DNA from: Aciduricibacillus chroicocephali
Lineage (GTDB): Bacteria; Bacillota; Bacilli; Bacillales; Amphibacillaceae
Assembly (NCBI RefSeq): GCF_030762805.1
Contig: NZ_CP129113.1
Location: 1,626,001-1,690,000 of the forward strand
DNA length: 64,000 nt
Direction: 5' to 3'
Shown: positions 10,165 through 18,118 of the stretch, one piece after another
Position numbering within the stretch: position 1 is the stretch's first letter
Layout of the letters: every line of letters starts with the position of its first letter
Made by a program: the position numbers and the translations under genes
Notes under the pieces: model-generated
Databases searched by the model: none
Told to the model about the DNA's origin: nothing
The model's input: the letters and a program-made list of their open reading frames with translations, nothing else

Positions 10165-11163
10165 ATGTCATTTTGTGATGCATGCGCCCCAAGGCCCCTT
10201 GCTTATCAGATACAATTCACAAGTGCCGAAAACCAATTACATATACCCGCAATTGTCCGGCATTTAACATCAAAAGGCATGTTGCTTCGAAATCATGATG
10301 ATCTGTTGCTTGTCAAAGAAGAAGCTGTACGAGGCCTGTATGATTACTTTCTCGACCATATGGACCTGAAGAATATTCGATTCCGGCTTACCTCATCAGA
10401 CTGGCAGCCGTTTGAGGAAGCACTCGGATTGCTTGAAAACCGCTGGATTGACAAGGTGATCAGTGAGGAGCTTGTCCAGTTCCATTACCAGCCGATCATT
10501 GATGCTGACAAAAATATATATGCACATGAAATGCTCGCCCGTTTCACTTCAGAAGATGGAGCGCCTGTATCCCCATACGAGGCATTCCAATCAGCACGAA
10601 GCAGAAACCGCACATATGCACTTGATCGAATATGCAGGACGAACGCGGTTAAACAATCCGGGAAAGCACCGGAAAAGGTGTTCATCAATTTTATTCCGAC
10701 ATCTATCTATTCTCCAGAACATTGTTTGCGAACAACTGTCCAACTGGCACATAGTCTTAATCTATCTCCTTCAAAGTTTGTTTTTGAAGTTGTTGAAACA
10801 GAGAAAGTGTCAGATATGGATCATTTAAAAGAAATTCTCGACTTTTACAGGGAAAAAGGCTTTTTATATGCATTGGATGATGTAGGTGCCGGTTTCAATG
10901 ATGCTGATACAATAAAAGAATTGCAGCCACATTATATGAAGCTGGACATGAAATTTGTTCAAGGCGTTTCTCATGATGCCGATAAACAAAAAGCCGCTCT
11001 TCATATTCTTAACACCGCTGAATCCGTCGGCTCGATCACACTCGCTGAAGGAGTCGAAGAGGAAGAGGATTTCATTTGGCTAAAAAATGCAGGATTCAAG
11101 CTGTTCCAGGGATATCTATTTGGAAAACCGGCCCCTGTTCCAGCCGATTCTGTCCAATCATAG
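10165..11163 (+). CDS. EAL-domain cyclic-di-GMP phosphodiesterase
   Basis: EAL domains hydrolyse c-di-GMP to pGpG. The domain covers about residues 95-325 of 332. All the usual metal and catalytic positions are present: E122 in the EML form of EAL, N175, E208/E211 (FEVVETEK), D238-D239 in LDDVGAG, K259 in KLD, E295 in AEGVEEE and Q315 in LFQGY. It is therefore probably active. The 90-residue N-terminus is not a recognised sensor. It begins MSFCDACAPRP with a CxxC pair and has no membrane segment. The gene stands alone between convergent and divergent neighbours with its own promoter and a shared terminator. It is not identical in architecture to B. subtilis PdeH/YuxH or YkuI. Confidence 0.88.
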   Translation: MSFCDACAPRPLAYQIQFTSAENQLHIPAIVRHLTSKGMLLRNHDDLLLVKEEAVRGLYDYFLDHMDLKNIRFRLTSSDWQPFEEALGLLENRWIDKVISEELVQFHYQPIIDADKNIYAHEMLARFTSEDGAPVSPYEAFQSARSRNRTYALDRICRTNAVKQSGKAPEKVFINFIPTSIYSPEHCLRTTVQLAHSLNLSPSKFVFEVVETEKVSDMDHLKEILDFYREKGFLYALDDVGAGFNDADTIKELQPHYMKLDMKFVQGVSHDADKQKAALHILNTAESVGSITLAEGVEEEEDFIWLKNAGFKLFQGYLFGKPAPVPADSVQS

Positions 11164-11221
11164 AATAAGCATTTCAAGACGTTGTCGGATTTAGGACAAG
11201 GACATTTATTCCAAAGTCAAA

Positions 11222-11258
11222 AGAACCCGCTGGAAATATAATATTTCCAGCGGGTTCT
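11222..11258. terminator. bidirectional terminator between the EAL gene and the SDR operon
   Basis: A perfect 16-bp stem AGAACCCGCTGGAAAT with a 5-nt loop lies between the convergent genes. Confidence 0.85.
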
Positions 11259-11265
11259 ACTATTA

Positions 11266-12063
11266 TTAGCTATTCATCAATTTGTTAAAGTCAGCGATGA
11301 CCGGGTTTGTAATCGTATAGCCTCCATCAATCACTAGCATTTGTCCTGTCATGAATTTAGACTCATCTGATGCGAGATATACTGCCGCATGTCCGATATC
11401 TTCTGGCTGGCCATGATATGGAAGTGCGTTGTACTTAAGGAAGATTTCACGTACTTGCTGAGGCAAGTTTTCCTCTGCTGATGGGGTAAGAATCAACCCT
11501 GGCGCAATGGAGTTGCAGCGAATGTTGTCTTTGCCGTACTGTGCAGCAATGTACTTTGTCATATTTGCAACAGCTGCCTTCGAAGCACCATAAGCAGTAC
11601 GAGTAGAATCACCGTCAATTGCGCCAATTGAGACTGTATTAATGATAGAGCCTCCACCAGCTTTTTGCATATGAGGTATCGCATAACGACTGCCAAGAAG
11701 CGCACTCTTTGTATTCACGTTCATCAAGCGATCCCATTCATCCAAATCAATGTTGACGACATCAAGGTCCTTCTTCAGATTTGTAAGGCCAACGTGGTTA
11801 TGCATAATTGTAAGGGTGCCGTATTTCTCAACTGTGAAGTCAACTGCTTCTTTAATTGAATCAGCTTTTGATGCGTCGAGGAAGATACCTGATGCTTCTC
11901 CTCCATCGGCTTTAATATCTTCAGCTGCTTTCTTAGCACCTTCTTCGTTATAATCGGCGATTACAACTTTTGCTCCTTCTTTTGCCATCAGTTGTGCAGT
12001 TGAAAGACCAATTCCTGATGCCGCTCCTGTAAGCAATGCTACTTTGTTTTCCAATCTTCCCAT
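11266..12063 (-). CDS. SDR-family oxidoreductase
   Basis: A classical short-chain dehydrogenase of 265 residues. The Rossmann motif TGAASGIG is at residue 13 and a cofactor-selecting aspartate in VVIADYN suggests NAD. A serine in NTVSIGAI and YGASK supply the catalytic Ser-Tyr-Lys. The family NNAG motif is replaced by HNHVG, which is unusual. DGG near the C-terminus is typical. The substrate cannot be told from sequence. It is the last gene of an operon with a second SDR and a MarR regulator, 18 bp after the MarR stop. Confidence 0.85.
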   Translation of the reverse strand: MGRLENKVALLTGAASGIGLSTAQLMAKEGAKVVIADYNEEGAKKAAEDIKADGGEASGIFLDASKADSIKEAVDFTVEKYGTLTIMHNHVGLTNLKKDLDVVNIDLDEWDRLMNVNTKSALLGSRYAIPHMQKAGGGSIINTVSIGAIDGDSTRTAYGASKAAVANMTKYIAAQYGKDNIRCNSIAPGLILTPSAEENLPQQVREIFLKYNALPYHGQPEDIGHAAVYLASDESKFMTGQMLVIDGGYTITNPVIADFNKLMNS

Positions 12064-12081
12064 TCTAATCTACTCCTTCAA

Positions 12082-12519
12082 CTATTCAAGTTCTTCTAAG
12101 ATGCCGACCAATTTCTTTTGAATACGCAAATATTCATCGAGCTCGTTTTTATCAAGCTTTTCAAATACTTCTTGTCTTAACTGTGCACCTTTTTCATGAG
12201 CTTTCTTCAGGAAATCTTTACCATCTGGTGTAAGTGCCAGCCGGACAATACGACGATCCTGCTCATCCCGCTCACGACTCGCAAACCCTTCCTTTAAAAG
12301 ACGGTTGGCGATATTCGTCATGGCGCCAGGTGTATATCCAAGCATATTCGCGAGTTCTGTCTGTTTCAAAGCTCCATGTTCATCTAATTGATGCAATACG
12401 AGAATTGGAGAAATACCTAAATTCTGCGGAAATGATCTTGTCCAGCGGACGATCATTTCATTGGAAAACTGTTCTACTGTCCGGATCAGTTCGAACACAT
12501 TGTCTTGTTGTTTAGCCAT
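12082..12519 (-). CDS. MarR-family transcriptional regulator
   Basis: A 145-residue winged-helix protein. The recognition region is LKQTELANMLGYTPGAMTNIANRLLKEGFA (residues about 52-81). The wing ERDEQDRRIVRLALTPDGK is the MarR signature. MarR proteins are dimers, usually ligand-responsive repressors of a neighbouring operon. Its ATG overlaps the stop of the upstream SDR as TAATG, so the two are translationally coupled. It lies between two SDR genes, which suggests it controls them. The repeats at 13312-13336 are the likely binding site. Confidence 0.88.
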   Translation of the reverse strand: MAKQQDNVFELIRTVEQFSNEMIVRWTRSFPQNLGISPILVLHQLDEHGALKQTELANMLGYTPGAMTNIANRLLKEGFASRERDEQDRRIVRLALTPDGKDFLKKAHEKGAQLRQEVFEKLDKNELDEYLRIQKKLVGILEELE

Positions 12520-13274
12520 TAGCGCAACATGATGGATCCGCCGTCCACCATCATTGTCTGGCCAGTCATATAATCTGAATCTTCACTAGCCAGGAATACG
12601 GCGACGCGTCCGATATCCTTCTCAATATCTCCGACACGGCGCATTGGAATCTTTTTCAGCATGGCTTCGTAATAATCCGGATGTTCTTCGGCCCATGCTT
12701 CCATACCTGGGGACTTCGCAATAGGTGAAATCAAGTTGACATTAATGCCAAATGGTCCCCATTCATTCGCAGATACACGCGAAATGGCACGGATTGCTTC
12801 TTTGGCAGCAGCATAGGAAGCTTGATTTGCGTCCCCATTGATGCCCGCTCCCGAAGCAAAATTAATCACTTTACCCTTTGTTTCTTTCAGATACGGCAAG
12901 GCTGCCTGCATCAAATAGAAGGTCGGATAGAATCCTGTATCAAATGACAGATCAAGTTCTTTTTTTGTCGTCTCTGCAAATGACATATTGCGCGACGCAT
13001 GGGCATTATTAACAAGAATGTCCAACTTTCCAAATTGCCCAACGACTTCATCAATAATATTATTTAATTTCTCATGTTCTGCAAGGTTAGCCTGAATGAA
13101 TATAGAATCAGGCTGTATGTCTTGCAATTGCTTCAATGTCTCATTGCCAGCTTCTTCATTTAAATCTACGATGGCAAGCTTAGCACCTTCCTTGGCCATC
13201 GCTCTTGCCATCCCATTGCCAATCCCGCCTGCTCCGCCGGTAATGACAGCAACTTTGCCTTCAAGTTTACCCAT
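12519..13274 (-). CDS. SDR-family oxidoreductase
   Basis: The second short-chain dehydrogenase of the operon and its first gene, 251 residues. It has TGGAGGIGNG for NAD(P) binding, ILVNNAHASRN (the NNAG region), a serine in FASGAGING, YAAAKEA as the catalytic YxxxK and MVDGG at the end. The start is MGKLEGKVAVITG, with AAGGAG 10 nt upstream. An in-frame ATG nine codons earlier has no ribosome site. The stop overlaps the MarR start. The substrate is unknown. Two SDRs around one MarR suggest a small catabolic or detoxification unit. Confidence 0.87.
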   Translation of the reverse strand: MGKLEGKVAVITGGAGGIGNGMARAMAKEGAKLAIVDLNEEAGNETLKQLQDIQPDSIFIQANLAEHEKLNNIIDEVVGQFGKLDILVNNAHASRNMSFAETTKKELDLSFDTGFYPTFYLMQAALPYLKETKGKVINFASGAGINGDANQASYAAAKEAIRAISRVSANEWGPFGINVNLISPIAKSPGMEAWAEEHPDYYEAMLKKIPMRRVGDIEKDIGRVAVFLASEDSDYMTGQTMMVDGGSIMLR

Positions 13275-13311
13275 GAAATCAGATCTCCTTTTAATTGGCA
13301 TATATATAATA

Positions 13312-13336
13312 TAACATTAAATATTTTAACATTAAA
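13312..13336 (-). promoter_or_regulatory. candidate MarR operator at the SDR operon promoter
   Basis: The 10-bp word TAACATTAAA occurs at 13312-13321 and again at 13327-13336, a 15-bp period. Extended by two bases it is a near-palindrome (TTTAATGTTAAA). An AT-rich -10-like TATATT lies beside it. MarR proteins bind such AT-rich palindromes. That the linked MarR binds here is inference. Confidence 0.45.
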
Positions 13337-13411
13337 GTATTTTGTTTGATTTATTTTCATTCCACATATGAACTTAATATGCACTTCCCGTTATAACCCT
13401 ATCCAACTCAC

Positions 13412-13453
13412 AAAAAAGCACATCTCTTCTCCGACTGGAAAAGAGATATGCCT
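13412..13453 (-). terminator. terminator after the DedA gene
   Basis: The stem GCATATCTCTT / AAGAGATGTGC (minus strand) is followed by TTTTTTG just past the DedA stop. Confidence 0.82.
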
Positions 13454-13457
13454 TTAA

Positions 13458-14111
13458 TTAAATAGGCTTGTTCGCCGTAAATTTATTTTTCAACCAGGCT
13501 ATGATTGCCGGCAACACTGAGATGAATACGATGGCAATCAGTACTGTTGAGAAATTGTCCTTGATAATAGGAATATTCCCAAATAAATAGCCAAGCATTG
13601 TGCAAATTCCAACCCAAAGGGCGGCCCCGACGATATTGTATGTCAGGAAATAACGATAGTGCATTGAACTTGCTCCGGCAACAAATGGTGCGAACGTACG
13701 GATGAACGGCATGAACCTTGCAATTACGATTGTTTTACCACCATGCTTGTTAAAGAAAGCCTCCGCCTTCTCCATTTTCTCTCTATCGATTATTTTGCCA
13801 AACCAGCTATCCTGCGGAATGGATGTCCCAATTTTATTACCGATTGCGTAATTCAATGTATCCCCCAGCACTGCAGCAATGAAGAACACAACAATTAGCA
13901 GCGCAATATGGAACGCCCCTGTCGCTGCGAACGCACCTGCAGCAAAAAGCAAAGAATCCCCGGGCAAGAACGGGAAAATGACGACACCCGTTTCCACAAA
14001 AACAATTAAGAACAAAATGACATATGACCAGATTCCGAACATATCAATGATTTCTTTCAGATGCACATCAATATGCAAAATGAAACTGATCAAGTATTGA
14101 ATGATATCCAT
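13458..14111 (-). CDS. DedA/VTT-family membrane protein
   Basis: A 217-residue polytopic protein of the DedA family, whose members act as half-transporters or flippases for lipid carriers and support membrane potential. It has the ETGVVIFPFLPGDSLLFAAGA segment near residue 40 and RFMPFIRTFAPFVAGAS near residue 130. The arginines there are the family's essential residues. Four or five hydrophobic segments are visible. The start is MDIIQYLISF with GGGAG nearby, and the upstream in-frame ATG is unsupported. It is monocistronic with its own terminator. The lipid substrate is unknown. Confidence 0.88.
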   Translation of the reverse strand: MDIIQYLISFILHIDVHLKEIIDMFGIWSYVILFLIVFVETGVVIFPFLPGDSLLFAAGAFAATGAFHIALLIVVFFIAAVLGDTLNYAIGNKIGTSIPQDSWFGKIIDREKMEKAEAFFNKHGGKTIVIARFMPFIRTFAPFVAGASSMHYRYFLTYNIVGAALWVGICTMLGYLFGNIPIIKDNFSTVLIAIVFISVLPAIIAWLKNKFTANKPI

Positions 14112-14228
14112 TTTTATCTCCCTGCTTCGCATTGTTAATTCATATCTATGTTGCAAGTCCAATTATAAACCCAAATATGTACAGGCAGGTAGCAAAAAGC
14201 GGTAATCATTTGTTAAAATCCTGTGACA

Positions 14229-14726
14229 TCAGCGGAGTTTGTACATTTTATAGATGAGATAACCCATTGAGGCGAATAACAGCCCGAGGTAAATGACAAG
14301 ATCGAATGGAGCGATATGAAGAGGTTTTCCAATTGCACTCCGGACAGCTTCCCATGTTGCATAGCATAAATAAATGACGGTAAGATTTTTTATAATATTA
14401 AGCATCAATACTGAATTACGGACGAGAGGCTCCCTATTCTCTTCTGTCACTTCAACTGGGAATTTATGTGCTTCCGGAAATTTTTCAAGAATAGTGATGC
14501 CAATCCAGGTAATCATCCCGATTAAAATTAGAATGAATAAAGACCCTTTCCCTCCCCATCCATCTGCCTCTCCGGCAATATTAAAATGGATTGGAATTTT
14601 GTCAGGTACTTCTCTCCATATAATGAACAGGCTGATACAGACGGTAAGCAAAATAACTAATGCAACACCATTAAGGACTTTCTCAAACAAAGAAAGTCTT
14701 GTTTTTGTGTATTTTTTCTCGCTCAA
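14229..14726 (-). CDS. DUF1648-domain membrane protein
   Basis: A 165-residue protein with four hydrophobic segments (about residues 18-33, 62-78, 112-125 and 140-160). Between the first two lies the DUF1648 signature VPDKIPIHFNIAGEADGWGGK. The domain occurs in SdpI-type immunity proteins and related regulators, but here it stands without the rest of SdpI, so no function can be assigned. It has a GGAGGAGATG-type ribosome site. The gene is divergent from the next one with about 110 bp between them. Confidence 0.75.
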   Translation of the reverse strand: MSEKKYTKTRLSLFEKVLNGVALVILLTVCISLFIIWREVPDKIPIHFNIAGEADGWGGKGSLFILILIGMITWIGITILEKFPEAHKFPVEVTEENREPLVRNSVLMLNIIKNLTVIYLCYATWEAVRSAIGKPLHIAPFDLVIYLGLLFASMGYLIYKMYKLR

Positions 14727-14834
14727 TTCATCTCCTCCTATAAAATCAAATTCCTTTATGTGGATGATTATACCAAAAACATGTATTGAAAAGACTTACT
14801 CTGCCAAAAATAGAAAGAAAGAGGTGTTCAATTC

Positions 14835-15410
14835 ATGCGTAGAAAAACAATTATTATATTTAGCACGGCCTATGTCCTGCTTATGGCCATTACATTCATC
14901 ATTCAGCATATGAATGGTGATGCTTCCAAATGGACGGATACGCTTGGCAGAGTTTCAGCGAGCTTGCTGCCATTGCTTCTTCTCTTCATGAAACGCATTC
15001 CATTCCCTGTACCGCTCATCATCAGTTATTATCTGCTGATTTTTTGCACATTTTATCTTGGAGCAACGATTAGACTATATGACAAATTCAAATGGTGGGA
15101 TACCGGAACCCATGTGATCGGCGGCATATTTATGTCCTACGTAGCAGCAACACTTTATAAAATCATGGTACCTAATCCAGAGGACCAAAAAATTCCAGCC
15201 TGGCTTCTGTTTCTATTCGCCCTTTCATTTTCTATGTTTGCAAGTGTCATGTGGGAAGTGGTTGAATTCGCAGCTTCCGAAATGGGAAAACTCGAAGCTG
15301 ATAGCCAGAAGGATACGATGACTGATCTGATTGCAGGTCTCGTTGGTGGAGTTATTGCAGCAATCCTTATCGTCATTACTAGAAAAAAAGGAAATCTAAA
15401 TGACCATTAA
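14835..15410 (+). CDS. YjdF/DUF2238-like integral membrane protein
   Basis: A 191-residue protein with about six hydrophobic segments. Conserved polar motifs lie between them: KWWDTGTHVIGG near residue 87, MWEVVEFAASE near residue 137 and DTMTDLIAGLVGG near residue 160. These match the YjdF-like family of membrane proteins, whose function is unknown. The WDxxxH and EVxEF residues in the membrane hint at metal or lipid binding, but that is inference. The ribosome site AAAGAGGTG precedes the ATG. A terminator shared with the convergent gene follows. Confidence 0.7.
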   Translation: MRRKTIIIFSTAYVLLMAITFIIQHMNGDASKWTDTLGRVSASLLPLLLLFMKRIPFPVPLIISYYLLIFCTFYLGATIRLYDKFKWWDTGTHVIGGIFMSYVAATLYKIMVPNPEDQKIPAWLLFLFALSFSMFASVMWEVVEFAASEMGKLEADSQKDTMTDLIAGLVGGVIAAILIVITRKKGNLNDH

Positions 15411-15412
15411 TA

Positions 15413-15446
15413 AAGAAGCTGCGAACTAGATATCGCAGCTTCTTTA
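15413..15446. terminator. bidirectional terminator
   Basis: The stem AGAAGCTGCGA / TCGCAGCTTCT with an 8-nt loop lies between convergent genes. Confidence 0.85.
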
Positions 15447-15457
15447 TACTAGACAGA

Positions 15458-16138
15458 CTACTTCACAATTTGAAGAGTTTTTATATGGTGCATGTTCACA
15501 TACATTGAACTTGCTCTAGCCGGCTGAACCTCTATAAATCCTCCTTCAATGCTTTTAATTTTCCCAATATGATTGACGCTTTCACCCATATTCACAACAA
15601 CAAATTCCCCTTTTGCTTCTGTAATTAAATTTTCAAAGGTACTTGCCAGTTGCGTGTCAACCGACTGATTCAAGAAACTCTCATTAGCAAACCCGTAAAG
15701 CTGACCATGATCGGGATGAGGAATAAGCCATTTTAAATGATCGAGCAAAATATATATCGTTTTATGGACCGGGGAATGGAATACCAAATAGTCGTCTTTC
15801 ACATTAGTTATATAACCATACAACGACTGTTCTCCAATGACAGCAACCTCTGTGAACATATTGACCGCTTTCATTAGAATCCTTTTTAATGAAAATTCTC
15901 CGTTGATGTTTTCTGAATCTATACATGGAGAATCAGCCGGGCACCCTATTTCATTATCGTTGTCATTGTTAAATGTCAGATTCTGAATATGGGTTACAGG
16001 AATATAGAGATAATCGTTTCCGTCATAGACGACTAGCGTATCACTCCCTATATCGATGATTGTGCCCTCCAGGTCCATTTTTCCGGTAACTTCTAAATTC
16101 ACTGTCTCATTTAAAAGCCCCTGCATCTTGCTGTTCAT
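15458..16138 (-). CDS. protein with three DUF2642/Sm-like repeats
   Basis: A 226-residue soluble protein. A small beta-rich unit is repeated three times. Residues about 8-55 have NLEVTGKMDLEGTIIDIGSD and end YIPVTHIQNL. Residues about 95-140 have VAVIGEQSLYGYITNVKDD and end IYILLDHLKWL. Residues about 175-226 have FVVVNMGESVNHIGKIKSIE and end YVNMHHIKTL. The first matches DUF2642, found in Bacillus proteins, some linked to the spore. The start is MNSKMQGLL with AAGGGGG upstream. It follows the transporter by 20 bp and is the third gene of that operon. Its function is unknown. Confidence 0.65.
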   Translation of the reverse strand: MNSKMQGLLNETVNLEVTGKMDLEGTIIDIGSDTLVVYDGNDYLYIPVTHIQNLTFNNDNDNEIGCPADSPCIDSENINGEFSLKRILMKAVNMFTEVAVIGEQSLYGYITNVKDDYLVFHSPVHKTIYILLDHLKWLIPHPDHGQLYGFANESFLNQSVDTQLASTFENLITEAKGEFVVVNMGESVNHIGKIKSIEGGFIEVQPARASSMYVNMHHIKTLQIVK

Positions 16139-16158
16139 CAATATCCCCCTTATTTAAT

Positions 16159-17511
16159 TCAGAAAAATAGAGTTGCCCATAGATAAAGACTCAGCAAACT
16201 TATGATTAAACCGATCGGTACAACGAGAAAAGTCACTTTCAAATATTGACCCCAAGATATTTTGATCGATTCCTTTTTAAGAAGGAACATCCAAATCAAT
16301 GTGGCAAGTGTGCCAATAGGTGTCAGTAACGCTCCTATATCCGCTCCAATTACACTGGCCAGATATGTCAACTGCAAAAGATTCGTGTTTAAATCCATAT
16401 CAATAATTGACATCGTGCTGATCATGACAGCAGGCAAGTTATTAAACAGGTTGGAGAATACCGTTGTGAGTGCACCCATTATAAAAGTAGCGTTAAACGG
16501 AGAATTCACAACAACATCTCTCACTAAATGCATAATCACTTCATTCAAGCCTACATTTCTCAGACCAAACACAAGAACATACATATTGAAAGCAAAAATC
16601 AGGATATGCCATGGTGTCTTTTTCAATATATCCAGGGGACTTGTCCCTAAATTAATCCAGCGAACACCAATTAGAATAGATGCACCAATCAGACCAACCC
16701 ATTCCGTAGCCACGCCAAAAGGAGCTAGAACAAAGAAAGCCGCCCTTGTTGCTACGACAATGGCTATACAAAGTTTAAACAAATTCCAATCGATGGCATC
16801 ATCAGTATTTTCTATTTCCAGAGGATGGGATTGCTTGTACTTAGAGTGATGTTTGTCCATTGAAAATTGTACAGAAGTTATTTTACGAGGGAGATCCTTT
16901 TTAAAGTAGAAATACATTAGTAGAAACATTGCGCCAATACCGAGCATGGACGGGACAAACATTAAATTAATATAACTATTTAAACTTAATCCCACTATTT
17001 TAAGCGCGATGAGGTTCGAGATATTGCTGACAGCTATCGGTGCACTTGCCGCAGTTGCAATTAAAGCACCTGACAGTAAATAAGGGAGTATCTGATGAGG
17101 CTTTAATCGTATCAATGTTACGATATGGATGATAATAGGAGTAGTAATTAGGATACTTCCATCATTATTGAACATCATCGTCATAAAAAAACATAGTAAA
17201 TTCGTATAAAAGAATAGCCGGATCCCAGAACCCTTTGTTCTGTTTACTATATTTAATGCAATCCATCGAAAAAAGCCTATGCTTTCCAGAACGATTGTCA
17301 TCATAATTGTTGATAATATTGTCATCACAGGCCCACTAACGATTCCTAATATTCCTAGCACGTCGCCCCACGATACAATACCTGTCGCTAATACAATGAC
17401 TGCACCAATAGAAGTTGGTATTGTTTCATTGATTCCATATGGTCTCCAAAGCATTAAAACAATTGTTGCGATAAAGACAATGATCATTATCGTTATAGAC
17501 ACATCAAACAT
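16159..17511 (-). CDS. ArsB/NhaD-like ion transporter
   Basis: A 450-residue membrane protein of the ion-transporter superfamily that includes ArsB, NhaD and the citrate/metal carriers. About eleven hydrophobic segments are visible. Family features are MMFNNDGSILITTPIII near residue 113, ATAASAPIAVSNISNLIALKIVG near 150 and FNNLPAVMISTMSI near 355. The last two are the re-entrant substrate loops. The central cytoplasmic loop (residues 205-235) is hydrophilic. It overlaps by 8 bp the 46-residue peptide gene upstream and is followed by the DUF2642-like gene. No ArsR or ArsC is near, so arsenite as substrate is not supported by context. Confidence 0.8.
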   Translation of the reverse strand: MFDVSITIMIIVFIATIVLMLWRPYGINETIPTSIGAVIVLATGIVSWGDVLGILGIVSGPVMTILSTIMMTIVLESIGFFRWIALNIVNRTKGSGIRLFFYTNLLCFFMTMMFNNDGSILITTPIIIHIVTLIRLKPHQILPYLLSGALIATAASAPIAVSNISNLIALKIVGLSLNSYINLMFVPSMLGIGAMFLLMYFYFKKDLPRKITSVQFSMDKHHSKYKQSHPLEIENTDDAIDWNLFKLCIAIVVATRAAFFVLAPFGVATEWVGLIGASILIGVRWINLGTSPLDILKKTPWHILIFAFNMYVLVFGLRNVGLNEVIMHLVRDVVVNSPFNATFIMGALTTVFSNLFNNLPAVMISTMSIIDMDLNTNLLQLTYLASVIGADIGALLTPIGTLATLIWMFLLKKESIKISWGQYLKVTFLVVPIGLIISLLSLYLWATLFF

Positions 17512-17644
17512 GCATATCCGCAGCTTTTTTCTTCGCTACTACTTTTTCTTTTTTAATAACTGCCTTCTTCTCAACCGGTGGGGATGTCAGGAACAATTTA
17601 TAAAATAATGCGCCAATAAGAGAAAAAAACAAAATCATGATCAC
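17504..17644 (-). CDS. 46-residue single-pass membrane peptide overlapping the transporter gene
   Basis: This short gene begins at GTG 17644, 8 nt after a perfect AGGAGG. It reads MIMILFFSLIGALFYKLFLT and continues into a lysine-rich tail (VEKKAVIKKEKVVAKKKAAD). It has one membrane helix (residues 2-18) with a basic cytoplasmic C-terminus. Its stop overlaps the transporter ATG by 8 bp. Small single-pass partners are known for some transporters, for example KdpF. Whether this one binds the ArsB/NhaD-like protein is inference. The coding call rests on the ribosome site, overlap and composition. Confidence 0.65.
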   Translation of the reverse strand: MIMILFFSLIGALFYKLFLTSPPVEKKAVIKKEKVVAKKKAADMHV

Positions 17645-18118
17645 GCTTTTTTCCTCCTCATATGCTATCAGCTTTTTTGTGTTTCATTGCTTAGCTTAAT
17701 GTACCTCCTCTTTGAAGTTTTGGGCTTTGATATCATTGAAGGATAGCGGAATTACAGCAATTGAATGTCAAAGCGAGTTTACTGCCCTCCCCTCCTGAAT
17801 TGATTTGACGTAACGATCTTTGAAGCAAATCTTTATACATAGTCAGATCTGCTTCAATTGGATTTCCCTATATCTGTATGTTCCGTATCGTAGCAATGAC
17901 TCAGCAGTCAACCATGGTCACAGATTACTTCCGTAAGTCACTTTTCACAGCAACCACCATTAGCCTCTTCTGTTGTCCCCCTCTGAATTTTTCCCTCACG
18001 AAAACTAATTGTATGACTCTTATCAATATAGAAGCTTCTAAAAACGTTTCCGTAGACCCATATGAATTCCGAACTGTATGATTAATATCACGCTGACTCA
18101 AGGAGGAAGACCAATCAA
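17645..18118. other. 474-bp intergenic region with one long hairpin
   Basis: The region separates the divergent transporter operon and the manganese exporter. A 12-bp hairpin at 17820-17857 (TTGAAGCAGATC / GATTTGCTTCAA on the minus strand) pairs completely only if read as minus-strand RNA, using one G-U pair. It could be part of the transporter leader. I searched by eye for the yybP-ykoY manganese riboswitch and for M-box and NiCo motifs and did not find them. Confidence 0.45.

Noticed and set aside
17878-18081. 67-codon plus-strand frame upstream of the manganese exporter
   Set aside because: No ribosome site, poor composition, and no link to the exporter start.
17645-18118. Manganese (yybP-ykoY) riboswitch upstream of the MneP-like gene
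   Set aside because: None of the conserved loop sequences could be found on either strand.
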